Origin: Campylobacterota bacterium
GTDB lineage: Bacteria > Campylobacterota > Campylobacteria > Campylobacterales > Nitratiruptoraceae
Assembly: GCA_009659895.1 (NCBI GenBank)
Contig: PUXX01000021.1
Span: 1 to 56,440, forward strand
DNA length: 56,440 bases
Reading direction: 5' to 3'
Shown: piece after piece, positions 23,763-33,442 of the stretch
Numbering within the stretch: position 1 is the stretch's first letter
Layout: the number at the start of each line of letters is the position of its first letter
Translations under genes and position numbers: made by a program
The notes under the pieces: generated by a model
What the model was told of the DNA's origin: nothing
Database searches by the model: none
Seen by the model: the letters and a program-made list of their open reading frames with translations, nothing else

Positions 23763-24364
23763 CTTCGCCTCTTTTGGTGTCGAAGGATAATCAGCCCAGC
23801 AGTGATAAAGATATTTGCTATGTTGGAGTTGAGCTCTATGAGCTCACTGGCTTTGGCGAAGTAGTCCAGCTCCCTTGGATCTAGACCTAGATCTTTGTCG
23901 ATGGTGTAGTGCAAAAGCCCTTTGAGGATCCCTTTGGCTTGGGCCTTGGAGAGATTTTTGGAGTCTTGGATGAGATCGTAGAGCCTGGCTAGATCGAAGC
24001 GCTCAAACCTCCACTCCTCCAGCTCCTCCTTTTGCTCCTTGTGTACCGGAAGTCTTGAGAGAATAGTAGGCAAAAATGCGGATTTAGACCTGGCGCATAG
24101 AACAAAAGAGACGTTGGGAGGGGGCTCTTCCAAGATCTTGAGCAAAGCGTTTTGGGCGTAGACATTGTATCTGTTAGCCAACAAGATCAGCTTCTTTGGC
24201 TGGCTGGCGCTCACATAGGCCTCTTTGATCACCGCTTTGGCATCTTCGATGCCAAACTCCTCTTTTTCAAAGAGCCTCACATACTCCGAAGCGCTAAAGC
24301 GCTCCTTGACCCTGTCGAAATCGGAGGTGATCAAGATCTGACTATCCAAACTCCACCTCCCCAA
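23759..24364 (-). CDS. holB: DNA polymerase III subunit delta'
   Basis: NVYAQNALLKILEEPPPNVSFVLCARSKSAFLPTILSRLPV; located between hobA and folP. Confidence 0.85.
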   Translation of the reverse strand: MGRWSLDSQILITSDFDRVKERFSASEYVRLFEKEEFGIEDAKAVIKEAYVSASQPKKLILLANRYNVYAQNALLKILEEPPPNVSFVLCARSKSAFLPTILSRLPVHKEQKEELEEWRFERFDLARLYDLIQDSKNLSKAQAKGILKGLLHYTIDKDLGLDPRELDYFAKASELIELNSNIANIFITAGLIILRHQKRRR

Positions 24365-24881
24365 AAATCGCAGCCTCTAGACTCTTCTCAAAAAGACGAA
24401 AGAGCTGCAAGAGCTTGATATCCAAAAGATCATCGAAGGATTGGAGGGTGAAGTTGTTTTGCATATCCTCATCCATAATCCACAAAAAGCTGTCATCCCT
24501 TCTTTTTGCTATGCGCACGTATGATGAGGTAGAACGCCCGATATACCAGACAAAAAAGCGATCCTCATAGGAGATACTGAGCATATCAAAGAGCAGATCG
24601 ATCTCTTCGTTGGTCGTGAGCCTGGAGATAAAGGGGGCGATTCTTTTGAGGTCGTAGATAGGAATGAAGGGACGATTTTTGGCTGCGTTGAGCTTGGTGA
24701 CGACATAGTTAGCAAACCAGTCTCGCTCATCATCGCTCAAGATCAGCGTCGTATAGCCTGATACGATCTTCTCCAGCGCATCCTGGGCCAGAGGGAGCCA
24801 CTCGTAGCGCCGCTCCTCCAGCCAGTTCATCATGCTCTTGTCATATCTGATCGTCTGGAGGGTAAACTGATCGAAGGTCAT
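24342..24881 (-). CDS. hobA: HobA, DnaA initiator-associating protein
   Basis: MMNWLEERRYEWLPLAQDALEKIVSGYTTLILSDDERDWFANYVVTKLNA; synteny lysC-hobA-holB-folP. Confidence 0.88.
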   Translation of the reverse strand: MTFDQFTLQTIRYDKSMMNWLEERRYEWLPLAQDALEKIVSGYTTLILSDDERDWFANYVVTKLNAAKNRPFIPIYDLKRIAPFISRLTTNEEIDLLFDMLSISYEDRFFVWYIGRSTSSYVRIAKRRDDSFLWIMDEDMQNNFTLQSFDDLLDIKLLQLFRLFEKSLEAAIFGEVEFG

Positions 24882-26086
24882 CTGTCTAGTTCGTATGCGG
24901 CGTGTAGGGCCCGCACTGCCAGCTCTCCATACTTTTGGTCGATAATCATGGAGATCTTGATCTCACTGGTGCTGATCATCTCGATATTGATATTTTCTTT
25001 GGCCATGGTCTCAAAAGCTTTGCTGGCCACACCACTGTGGGACTTCATCCCTACACCGACGATACTCACTTTCGCCACATCCGGATCATACTCGATCTTT
25101 TGATACTCCTGCTTAAATCTATCCATCACTTTCTTGACCATCTCGAGCTCATTTTCGGGTACGGTGAAGTCTAGATTGGTCTTGTCATCCTCACCGATGG
25201 TCTGGACGATCATATCGACATTGATGTTCTCATTGGCCAAGGCTTTGAAGATCTCAGCGGCGATACCGGGACGATCCTTGACGCCGCGCAGGCTCACTCT
25301 AGCTTGATTCTTATCCAAGGCTATTCCACTGACCAAGGGCTTTTCCATGATATCCTCTTCCTTTGTGATGATAGTTCCTGGGTTGTCGTTGAAACTGCTT
25401 CTGGCCTCTATGACCACCCCCAGTTTCTTGGCTAGCTCCACGCTTCTATTTTGCAGCACCTTCGCTCCAAGACTGGCAAGCTCCAGCATCTCATCATAGC
25501 TGATCTTCTCAAGCTTTTTAGCCTTGGGCTCGATTCTAGGATCGGTAGTATAGACTCCGTCCACATCAGAGTATATCTCACATTTATTTGCATCGAGCGC
25601 TCCTGCTATGGCCACCGCCGTCAAGTCGCTGCCTCCACGCCCTAGTGTCGTGACACGGCCATCCTTGGTGATCCCCTGAAAGCCAGCCACCACGACAATC
25701 TTCCCCTCATCCAGCGCTTTTCGCATCGGCTCTGGATTGATCTTTTCGATCCTGGCCACCGTATGGGACTCATCGGTGATGATCCCCGCCTGTCGTCCCG
25801 TCATAGCCACCGTAGGATATCCCATCTCATTCAAAGCGATGGAGAGCAGCGCCGCAGTGACTCTCTCCCCGCTGCTTAGTAAGAGATCCATATCCTGCTT
25901 ACTTGGAGTGGGGCTAAAGTGCTTCGCATACTCGATGAGCTTGTTGGTCTCACCACTCATAGCCGAGACCACCACGACCACATCCTTGCCCTCTTCTTTG
26001 GCTTTGGCCACTCTTTTGGCCACATTCTCGATCCGCTCAAGACTCCCTACGCTTGTTCCACCATACTTTTGGACTACCAGCATCAA
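24878..26086 (-). CDS. lysC: Aspartate kinase
   Basis: VVQKYGGTSVGSLERIENVAKRV, GRGGSDLTAVAIAGAL, two ACT domains. Confidence 0.97.
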   Translation of the reverse strand: MMLVVQKYGGTSVGSLERIENVAKRVAKAKEEGKDVVVVVSAMSGETNKLIEYAKHFSPTPSKQDMDLLLSSGERVTAALLSIALNEMGYPTVAMTGRQAGIITDESHTVARIEKINPEPMRKALDEGKIVVVAGFQGITKDGRVTTLGRGGSDLTAVAIAGALDANKCEIYSDVDGVYTTDPRIEPKAKKLEKISYDEMLELASLGAKVLQNRSVELAKKLGVVIEARSSFNDNPGTIITKEEDIMEKPLVSGIALDKNQARVSLRGVKDRPGIAAEIFKALANENINVDMIVQTIGEDDKTNLDFTVPENELEMVKKVMDRFKQEYQKIEYDPDVAKVSIVGVGMKSHSGVASKAFETMAKENINIEMISTSEIKISMIIDQKYGELAVRALHAAYELDR

Positions 26087-26553
26087 AAATACCCCTCTTT
26101 TTTGAAATACTCTAGCACCTTTTTGTACACGGGTCGCTTAAAAAAGGTGACATAGTGGAAGAGCTCCTCATATGGGACAAATTTATACTTGCTAAACTCC
26201 GGCTCCTTTGTCTGGAGATCGATCTTGGCACCGGGTTTGAGCTTGACCAAAAAATATTTTTGGGTCTGCCCGTCATAAGGATACATCTTTTTGGCTATTG
26301 TCTTTGGAAAATCGTAACTGACCCATTCTGGATATTCGGCGATGATCTCGATCTCATCGGTGCCGATCTCCTCCTTGAGCTCCCTTAGCAGCGCCTCTTT
26401 TGGATGTTCCCCTTCGTCGATACCGCCCTGGGGGAACTGCCACGAATCGGGAACATCAGTACGAGCCGCTATGAAAAACTCCACTTTTCTTGGATAGTCG
26501 CTAGATAGTACGATGGCAGCCACATTAGGTCGATACCGCTTCTTTTTCTGCAT
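26083..26553 (-). CDS. rppH: RNA pyrophosphohydrolase (Nudix)
   Basis: KKRYRPNVAAIVLSSDYP, WQFPQGGIDEGEHPKEALLRELKEEIGTDEIEII Nudix box. Confidence 0.95.
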   Translation of the reverse strand: MQKKKRYRPNVAAIVLSSDYPRKVEFFIAARTDVPDSWQFPQGGIDEGEHPKEALLRELKEEIGTDEIEIIAEYPEWVSYDFPKTIAKKMYPYDGQTQKYFLVKLKPGAKIDLQTKEPEFSKYKFVPYEELFHYVTFFKRPVYKKVLEYFKKEGYF

Positions 26554-26575
26554 TCTCCGTACTTTACTTTTTAGG

Positions 26576-26584
26576 TGCTATAAT
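26576..26584 (+). promoter_or_regulatory. Extended -10 promoter TGCTATAAT upstream of hemW-like gene
   Basis: TGC TATAAT 30 nt before the TTG start at 26614. Confidence 0.6.
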
Positions 26585-26613
26585 ACCCGCAAACGAATTA
26601 AAAAAGGATAAAA

Positions 26614-27642
26614 TTGCTTCTATATCTGCACATTCCTTTTTGTGACAGCAAATGCCACTACTGCGCTTTCAACTCCTTCACCTCCAACCACCACCTCAAA
26701 AAAAGATATATCCAAGCTCTTTGCAAGCAACTTCGCCACGATCTAGAACACACCGACACCAGATGGCTCCACTCACTCTATATTGGTGGAGGGACCCCTT
26801 CGACCATCGATCCAAGACTTTATGAACCAATTTTCAAGCTCCTAGTTCCCCTCATCACTCCCCATACGGAGATCACCATGGAGGCCAATCCCAACAGCGC
26901 CAAGGCAGAGTGGCTTCAAGGAGTGAAAGCTCTGGGGGTCAATCGCATCAGCTTCGGTGTCCAAAGCTTCGATGATACGAAGCTCTCCTTCTTAGGGCGC
27001 GCCCACTCCGCCCGCGAAGCGATCCAGGCCATAGAAAATGCCGCCAGGGTCGGATTTGAGAGGATCAATATCGATCTTATCTACGATACGGCTCTAGATA
27101 CCAAAGAGCTTTTGCGAAGCGATATCCAACTAGCCATCAATCTCCCTATCGACCATATCAGCACCTATGCCCTGATCTTGGAAGAGGGGACTCCTTTTGC
27201 AAACAAGAGAGAATACAAAAAAGATGATGAGGATCTAGGCTACTTCATCAAAGATCTGATCCCTTTTGAGCACTATGAGGTCTCCAATTTTGGCCAAACT
27301 CCCTCAAGACACAATCTAGGCTACTGGAGGCTTGAAGAGTATTTAGGAGTCGGATGTGGAGCCGTGGGATACAAAGATGGCCAGCGCTCCTATCCGCCCC
27401 AAGATCTAAAAACCTATTTGCAAAATCCTCTCAAAAAAGAGATAGAGCTCCTAAGCCCTCATGATCTACGCCTGGAGAAAATCTTCTTGGGGCTGCGCAG
27501 CTGCGTGGGTGTGCCCAAAAGTCTTGTCGATCCCCAAAAGGCCCAGATTCTTTTGGAGGAGCACAGACTCTATGAACGTGGTGAGCGCCTCTACAACCCC
27601 AACTATTTCCTAGCCGACGAGCTAGCACTCTTTCTAAGCTAA
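26614..27642 (+). CDS. hemW: Radical SAM heme chaperone HemW (coproporphyrinogen III oxidase-like)
   Basis: LLYLHIPFCDSKCHYCAFNSF, SLYIGGGTPSTI, RISFGVQSFDDTKLSFLGRAHS; TTG start. Confidence 0.93.
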   Translation: MLLYLHIPFCDSKCHYCAFNSFTSNHHLKKRYIQALCKQLRHDLEHTDTRWLHSLYIGGGTPSTIDPRLYEPIFKLLVPLITPHTEITMEANPNSAKAEWLQGVKALGVNRISFGVQSFDDTKLSFLGRAHSAREAIQAIENAARVGFERINIDLIYDTALDTKELLRSDIQLAINLPIDHISTYALILEEGTPFANKREYKKDDEDLGYFIKDLIPFEHYEVSNFGQTPSRHNLGYWRLEEYLGVGCGAVGYKDGQRSYPPQDLKTYLQNPLKKEIELLSPHDLRLEKIFLGLRSCVGVPKSLVDPQKAQILLEEHRLYERGERLYNPNYFLADELALFLS

Positions 27643-27912
27643 AGCCTGGGAGCGGATCTTGATGAGGCTCTTGATCTCATCGACTTTTCCAGGCGCCTCT
27701 TTGCGCAAAAAACGGAGCAGCTCCTTGGCTGTATGGGGAGATATGGGGTCTTTGAGCACACGCTTGATGCGCTCTATTTTCTTGGCTATCGGATCTTTAG
27801 AATCCAAGATCTCCACGATCTCCCAGTCTGGATTGTAGATCCCGTAGCTCTTGGCACCATCAGCCAGCACCACTCCAAACAACAACACCAATACCAAAAG
27901 CATCTTTCTCAT
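27634..27912 (-). CDS. Small exported protein, unknown function
   Basis: MRKMLLVLVLLFGVVLADGAKSYGIYNPDWEIVEILDSKDPIAKKIERIKRVL...; preferred start at M10 of the 27939 ORF. Confidence 0.7.
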   Translation of the reverse strand: MRKMLLVLVLLFGVVLADGAKSYGIYNPDWEIVEILDSKDPIAKKIERIKRVLKDPISPHTAKELLRFLRKEAPGKVDEIKSLIKIRSQALA

Positions 27913-28003
27913 TTTCTCTCCTTGGGGATAATGTGACATTATACTTTATCCTTTTGTAATCTCTTTTTGAGTAAAATTTGCCAAATTTGCCTAAGGGGCG
28001 CCT

Positions 28004-28369
28004 ATGTTTGGGATGGGATTTACCGAGATATTGATGATCGCCGTGGTGGCTATTATCTTTTTGGGACCAGAGAAGCTGCCCAAGTTTTTAGTCGATATCG
28101 CCAAATTTTTCAAAAGTCTCAAAAGAGCCGTCAATGACGCCAAGGTCCAGCTGGAGCAAGAGGTCAAGATCACCGAGCTCAAGGAAGAGGCCGAAGAGTA
28201 CAAAAAAAAGTTTCGCTCAATCAGCGAGGAGATGGAGAGCATCACAGCCGAGCTAGAAGAAGACCCTATGGCTCAGATCGAGGAGTTTAAAAGGGCCAAG
28301 GAGCCAAAGAGAGAGGTCGTGAGATTTAAGAAAAAAATAGACGAAGATAAGGATAAAGTCAATGTTTGA
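28004..28369 (+). CDS. tatB: Sec-independent protein translocase TatB
   Basis: MFGMGFTEILMIAVVAIIFLGPEKLPKFLVDIAKFFKSLKRAVNDAK. Confidence 0.95.
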   Translation: MFGMGFTEILMIAVVAIIFLGPEKLPKFLVDIAKFFKSLKRAVNDAKVQLEQEVKITELKEEAEEYKKKFRSISEEMESITAELEEDPMAQIEEFKRAKEPKREVVRFKKKIDEDKDKVNV

Positions 28370-29096
28370 GGAGCTCAAACCCCACCTAGCCGAACTTAGA
28401 AAGAGGCTGATGATCAGCCTCGCTACGATTTTTGTGATGTTCGTGATCTGTTTTGGATTTTGGGAGCATATATTGGATTGGATGATCTTGCCTCTCAAAG
28501 AGGCCTTGCCCCAAGGCAGCAACGTAATCTTCACAAAAGTCGGGGAGGCTTTTTTTACGGCTTTGAAGGTCTCCTTCTTCGCCGCGCTTATTTGCAGTCT
28601 TCCCATTATCTTCTGGCAGCTTTGGCTCTTCGTGGCACCAGGACTCTACGAGCACGAAAAGAAGCTGGTACTCCCCTTCGTCATCGCCGCTACGGGAATG
28701 TTCGTCGCCGGAGCCCTCTTTGCCTACTATATCGTCTTCCCCTTTGGTTTTAGCTATCTTATCAATTTTGGCTCCCAGCTCTTTACGGCTTTGCCCAGCA
28801 TAGGGGAGTATGTGGGATTTTTCACCAAGCTGATGTTTGGATTTGGCATCGCCTTTGAGCTGCCGGTGATCACCTTCTTTTTAGCAAAACTTGGCCTCGT
28901 GACCGATGAGAGTCTCAAGAGCTTTTTCAAATACGCCATCATCATCATCTTCGCCATCGCAGCGCTTCTGACCCCTCCAGATGTCCTCAGCCAGCTCCTG
29001 ATGGCTGGACCTTTGGTGATCTTGTATGGCGTCTCTATCCTCATCGCCAAGATCGTCAATCCGGCCAAAAAAGAAGAGGATGAGAATGGATCGTGA
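28362..29096 (+). CDS. tatC: Sec-independent protein translocase TatC
   Basis: LKPHLAELRKRLMISL, six TM segments; follows tatB with 8-nt overlap. Confidence 0.97.
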   Translation: MFEELKPHLAELRKRLMISLATIFVMFVICFGFWEHILDWMILPLKEALPQGSNVIFTKVGEAFFTALKVSFFAALICSLPIIFWQLWLFVAPGLYEHEKKLVLPFVIAATGMFVAGALFAYYIVFPFGFSYLINFGSQLFTALPSIGEYVGFFTKLMFGFGIAFELPVITFFLAKLGLVTDESLKSFFKYAIIIIFAIAALLTPPDVLSQLLMAGPLVILYGVSILIAKIVNPAKKEEDENGS

Positions 29097-30108
29097 TCCT
29101 CTGCTGCTTGAGAGCTACGACTACGATCTGCCCTCACACCTCATAGCCAAACACCCCGCCGATCCGCCTGAGAGCGCCAGGCTCTTGGTCTATGATCGAA
29201 AAGACAAGAGCATCACCCACGCCACCTTCTTCGATCTGCCCTCCCTCTTGCCCAAGGATTCCCATCTTCTCTTCAACGATACCAAAGTGATCAAAGCAAG
29301 GATTTTTGGCAAAAAGAGCAGCGGAGGCAAGGTGGAGCTGCTCCTCAACCGCCCGTTGAGCGAGGAGAGGTTTAGCGCCTATATCCGTGGCAAGGTCAAA
29401 AAAGGGACGATCCTCCATTTCGACGCAGGGCTTCAGGCCAAAGTAATCGAGCTTTTGGATGATGGCAGCAGGATCGTGGAGTTTTACAAAGAAAAGAAGC
29501 TCGGCTTTTTCGATCTGCTCCCCATACTCCAAAACATCGGCCATGTGCCCTTGCCTCCCTATATCGACAGGGCTGAGACGAAAGCAGACGAGAAGGACTA
29601 TCAGCCCATTTTCGCCAAAAAGCCCGGAGCCGTCGCAGCCCCCACAGCCTCCTTGCACTTTACGCCAAAGCTCTTGGAGCAGATAAAAAAAGAGCATCCC
29701 ATCCACTTCCTCACACTCCATGTGGGAGCTGGGACCTTCAAACCAGTCGAGGCCGAAAGGATCGATAGCCATACCATGCACAGCGAATATTACGAAATCC
29801 CCATCTCCACCCAAAAAATCATCCAAAGCCAAACACCCATCGTAGCAGTAGGGACCACCGTCACCCGTACCGTCGAATACTTTTGGCGCACAAAAAGAGC
29901 CTCCGGGGAGTGCGATCTGTTTTTGCATCCTCAAAATCCGCCCCAAAGAGTCGATCACCTCATCACCAACTTCCACCTGCCAAAATCGACACTTCTTATG
30001 CTCGTGGCCTCATTTGTCGGTCTGGAAAAGACGATGGAGCTCTACCAAGAGGCGATGGAGAAAGGGTATCGATTCTACAGCTACGGAGATGGGATGCTCA
30101 TTATTTAG
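29086..30108 (+). CDS. queA: S-adenosylmethionine:tRNA ribosyltransferase-isomerase QueA
   Basis: YDYDLPSHLIAKHPADPPESARLLVYDR, TASLHFTPKLL, LHVGAGTFKPVEAE; ATG at 29086. Confidence 0.97.
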   Translation: MDRDPLLLESYDYDLPSHLIAKHPADPPESARLLVYDRKDKSITHATFFDLPSLLPKDSHLLFNDTKVIKARIFGKKSSGGKVELLLNRPLSEERFSAYIRGKVKKGTILHFDAGLQAKVIELLDDGSRIVEFYKEKKLGFFDLLPILQNIGHVPLPPYIDRAETKADEKDYQPIFAKKPGAVAAPTASLHFTPKLLEQIKKEHPIHFLTLHVGAGTFKPVEAERIDSHTMHSEYYEIPISTQKIIQSQTPIVAVGTTVTRTVEYFWRTKRASGECDLFLHPQNPPQRVDHLITNFHLPKSTLLMLVASFVGLEKTMELYQEAMEKGYRFYSYGDGMLII

Positions 30109-30152
30109 CAAAATTTTCCTATAATGACCAAAAGCCCTTTTAAGGAGCGACG

Positions 30153-30626
30153 ATGCAGATCCTCTTCATCAGACACGCCAAGGCTCTTGAGAGATCTGAA
30201 TGGGAGGGAGACGATCTTTTGAGGCCTCTGAGTGAGGATGGGCGCCAAAAGGCCAAAGAGTTCTTCGCCAAACTCTCAAAAGTCTACCATATAGACGCCA
30301 TCATCACTTCCAAAGCAGTTCGTGCCGTCCAAACTGCCCAGATCCTCAAGGAGTACTATCCAGCCGCGAAATATTTCGAGACCTCACGCCTCAATCCCGG
30401 CGCAACACCTCTAGCCTTTGAGGAGATCATCGACAGGTTTCGCTGCTACGACACCATCGCCCTCATAGGTCATGAGCCGGATTTCTCCATAGCCGTGGGC
30501 CATCTGGTAGGATGCGATGATCTTGATATTCGTATCAAAAAAGCTGGCGTGGTGGAGCTAAGAGGGGATGAGGCCTATGAGCTTTATGCCCTGCTCTACC
30601 CCAAAATTTTCAAAGGGATCGGATAA
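30153..30626 (+). CDS. SixA-like phosphohistidine phosphatase
   Basis: QILFIRHAKALERSEWEGDDLLRPLSEDGRQKAKEF; RHG motif and ALIGHEPDF. Confidence 0.88.
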   Translation: MQILFIRHAKALERSEWEGDDLLRPLSEDGRQKAKEFFAKLSKVYHIDAIITSKAVRAVQTAQILKEYYPAAKYFETSRLNPGATPLAFEEIIDRFRCYDTIALIGHEPDFSIAVGHLVGCDDLDIRIKKAGVVELRGDEAYELYALLYPKIFKGIG

Positions 30627-30814
30627 TGGAGCTCAAAGCAGGAGATTTGAGCAAGATCTTGATCTTCTTGTTTATTTTGCTCGTTGGGCTTGTAGGGACC
30701 TATTTGGAGTTTCGCAAACCCAAAAAGGAAGAAGAAGAGATCAAGATCGACACCAAAAAACTCAACGAAGAGATCTTGGAGGAACTCAAAAAAGATGAAA
30801 GTAGCCACCTTTAA
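30626..30814 (+). CDS. Small single-TM protein, unknown
   Basis: 62 aa; one TM then Lys/Glu-rich tail; stop/start overlap with sixA-like gene and 20-nt overlap with xth. Confidence 0.65.
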   Translation: MELKAGDLSKILIFLFILLVGLVGTYLEFRKPKKEEEEIKIDTKKLNEEILEELKKDESSHL

Positions 30815-31574
30815 CGTCAACTCCATCAACGCCCGCATCGACCTCATACGCCGATGGCTCGAAGAAAAAAATCCCGTCGATGTCCTCTGCATGCAAGAGA
30901 TCAAGTGTGAAGAGCATAAATTCCCCTTTGGGGTATTTGAGGAGCTAGGATACAGATGTGCCGTCTATGGCCAAAAGGGCTACAACGGCGTGGCAATTTG
31001 TAGCAAGCTAGGTTTTGAAGAGGTGCAAAAGGGATTTGGCGATCCCTTCTGGGATGAGCAAAAACGCTTCATCAAAGCCAGGATCAAAGGGGTCGATATC
31101 TGCAACGTCTACGCACCCCATGGCGATTTGGATGGCCCAAAACATAGCTACAAACTCACATTCTTCGACTACTTGCGCCAATATATCCAAGAGCGCTACG
31201 ATTTAGCCAGAGATCTCATGCTCTTGGTGGGCGATCTCAATGTAGCCAGGGAAGATAAGGATGTCTGGGCTCCCGAGCTTCTAAGAGGGAGCGTGGATTT
31301 CATGGATGATGAGAGAGAGGCTTTTGAGAAGCTCATCTCCATAGGGCTGCACGATCTCTTTCGGGAGTGTCATCCCAATGAGCATGGCTTCACCTGGTGG
31401 GACTATATGACAGCAGCTATATGGCGTGATGAGGGGATGCGTATCGACTATATCCTAGCATCCGATCCCATGAAAGAGCGGTGCAAGGAGATCGTGGTAG
31501 ATCTGTGGACCAGGCGCAGGCGATCTCCCAAACCAAGCGATCACGCTCCTGTGGTGGCGACCTTCGATGTATAA
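30795..31574 (+). CDS. xth: Exodeoxyribonuclease III
   Basis: MKVATFNVNSINARIDLIRRWLEEKNPVDVLCMQEIKCEE, VGDLNVARED, RIDYILAS, SDHAPVVA. Confidence 0.95.
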   Translation: MKVATFNVNSINARIDLIRRWLEEKNPVDVLCMQEIKCEEHKFPFGVFEELGYRCAVYGQKGYNGVAICSKLGFEEVQKGFGDPFWDEQKRFIKARIKGVDICNVYAPHGDLDGPKHSYKLTFFDYLRQYIQERYDLARDLMLLVGDLNVAREDKDVWAPELLRGSVDFMDDEREAFEKLISIGLHDLFRECHPNEHGFTWWDYMTAAIWRDEGMRIDYILASDPMKERCKEIVVDLWTRRRRSPKPSDHAPVVATFDV

Positions 31575-32844
31575 AAAAATGCTGCGCCACATAGGCCAAA
31601 ATCTTTTCGATCTCTACAGGGCCAGTGGGGATATCTTAAAGTGGAGCTTTCTGTCCCTGCTTGTAGGGGCAGGAGTAGGCTTTTGTGTAGGAACGGCCCT
31701 CAATATCCTGGAGACCTCCATCAATGCAAGAGATCCAATTCTAGTTGGATTCCTTCCCTTTATCCTAGCCCTTAGCGGCTACTTGCTCCATCGATTTTTC
31801 AAGGAAGCCAGCGCAGATGGCACAGAAGAGATCATAAGAGCTGCCATCTACGCCGACAAAAGACTCAATCTCTTTCGTTTTCTCCTCAAACAATCAGCCA
31901 CCTTCGCCACACTCTTTTTTGGAGGATCTGCGGGAAAAGAGGCTCCATCGGCCCAGATTGGAGCCTACCTCTCCTCTTTGGGAGCCAAGATCTTCAATCT
32001 TTCGCCAAAAGAGAGGATCATCATCATCGTAGCTGGCACCAGCGCTGGGTTCGCCGTGGTCTTTGGCTCCCCTATTGCAGCCGGTTTCTTCGCTCTTGAG
32101 GCTCTTTTTGCCGGGCGTATCTTGTACCAGGTACTGGTACCCTCCTTCATAGCCAGCTTCGTGGCCTACTGGATCATGCATATTCTCCATGTGGAGTTCA
32201 TCTACCACCCGGTAGCCGTGGGACTGATCCCAAGCTTTTGGGAGATCGTCAATATATCCAAGACAGTAGTGGCAGGAATATTTTTTGGTCTCATAGCCTA
32301 TATAGTCATCTTGGCCATGAATGGAGCCAATACAATGGCCATGAGCCAAAGGATCCACCCGCTGCTCAAGGGAGTGTTGGGCGGGGGGATCATTCTTCTT
32401 TTGGCAGCTTTTGTGGGAGATCGCTATTTGGGGCTTGGGCTTGAAAGCATTGAGGCTGCATTTTTAGACGAAGTCCACTTTAGCTGGGCCGATCCTGTGC
32501 TCAAGACACTCTTTACCTTCTTGACACTAGGCAGTGGCGGAAGCGGAGGGTTCGTCACTCCCATCTTCTTCATAGGAGCGACCTCTGGCAACTTTTTTGC
32601 TCATCTCATCGATGCCAAGGTCTCTTTGTTCGCCGCTTTAGGATTTGTCAGCGTTCTTAGCGGCGCGACCAACTCCCCCATCGCCTCCACCATCCTAGCA
32701 GCAGAGCTTTTTGGGATCGAAGTGGCCCATTTCGCCGCCGTGACAGCTACCATAAGCTATCTGGTCTCTTCCAAAAAATCGGTCTTCGCACCTCAGATCA
32801 TCGAAGTGATCGAGATCAAATTCAAGCGCCACATCAACTCCTAG
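31567..32844 (+). CDS. Divergent ClC-family chloride channel/antiporter
   Basis: 425 aa polytopic; FGGSAGKEAPSAQIGAYL, GTSAGFAVVFGSPIAAGFFALE, GSGGSGGFVTPIFFIGA. Confidence 0.9.
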   Translation: MYKKMLRHIGQNLFDLYRASGDILKWSFLSLLVGAGVGFCVGTALNILETSINARDPILVGFLPFILALSGYLLHRFFKEASADGTEEIIRAAIYADKRLNLFRFLLKQSATFATLFFGGSAGKEAPSAQIGAYLSSLGAKIFNLSPKERIIIIVAGTSAGFAVVFGSPIAAGFFALEALFAGRILYQVLVPSFIASFVAYWIMHILHVEFIYHPVAVGLIPSFWEIVNISKTVVAGIFFGLIAYIVILAMNGANTMAMSQRIHPLLKGVLGGGIILLLAAFVGDRYLGLGLESIEAAFLDEVHFSWADPVLKTLFTFLTLGSGGSGGFVTPIFFIGATSGNFFAHLIDAKVSLFAALGFVSVLSGATNSPIASTILAAELFGIEVAHFAAVTATISYLVSSKKSVFAPQIIEVIEIKFKRHINS

Positions 32845-33244
32845 CACACTCCTTACACACTCCCATTACCATCACGGAAGCCTCTTTTGGGTGAAAGCCC
32901 TCGGGCAGTCTTATTTGAAGATTTCTGGGCTCTTCGATATCGTAGACCTCCCCACAGCTCTCACAGACAAAGTGGCTATGCTTCGCTTTTGCTATCTCAA
33001 ATTTGCTCTTTTTTTGCGGTACTTTGATCTCTTGGATGATCCCGGCCTCTAGCATGGTGTTGATATTTTTGTAGACGGTGGCCAATGAGATGGAGACAAA
33101 ATCCTTTTTGATCTCGTTGTAGATATAGTCCACGTCGGCGTGTCCTTTGCGCTCCAAGATACCCAGCATCGCCACTCTTTGTGGGGTGGATTTGAGATCG
33201 TTCTGTTTTAATAGATTGCTATATTCTATATATTTTTGCTCCAT
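32834..33244 (-). CDS. Fur family transcriptional regulator (PerR-like)
   Basis: LKSTPQRVAMLGILERKGHADVDYIYNEIKKDFVSISLATVYKNINTMLEAGII, HSHFVCESCGEVYDI, GVCKECA. Confidence 0.92.
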   Translation of the reverse strand: MEQKYIEYSNLLKQNDLKSTPQRVAMLGILERKGHADVDYIYNEIKKDFVSISLATVYKNINTMLEAGIIQEIKVPQKKSKFEIAKAKHSHFVCESCGEVYDIEEPRNLQIRLPEGFHPKEASVMVMGVCKECARS

Positions 33245-33319
33245 ATGCTATCTCCCTGTTTCTTCAATGTATTTATACATAAAACTCTGCTAGAAGTCAA
33301 ACAATGTCGATAAAGTATC

Positions 33320-33383
33320 AAATAAAAAAATTTATTTTTAATTCTCATTTATCCTTAAGAACTCTTTGGTCATAATCAAAGAG
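33320..33383. promoter_or_regulatory. Divergent regulatory region: AT palindrome AAATAAA-N4-TTTATTT, Fur-box-like TAATTCTCATTTATC, and IR CTCTTTG-N8-CAAAGAG
   Basis: Positions 33320-33337, 33339-33353 and 33362-33383 respectively, between perR-like and yceI-like genes. Confidence 0.45.
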
Positions 33384-33442
33384 GACAAAAGAGGGCCATC
33401 TCCATCACAAGAGACCCACTCCAAACAGATCAAGGAGAGAGC

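Noticed and set aside
29134-29976. 280-aa minus-strand ORF antisense to queA
   Set aside because: QueA motifs are clear on the plus strand; the antisense translation has no recognisable domain.
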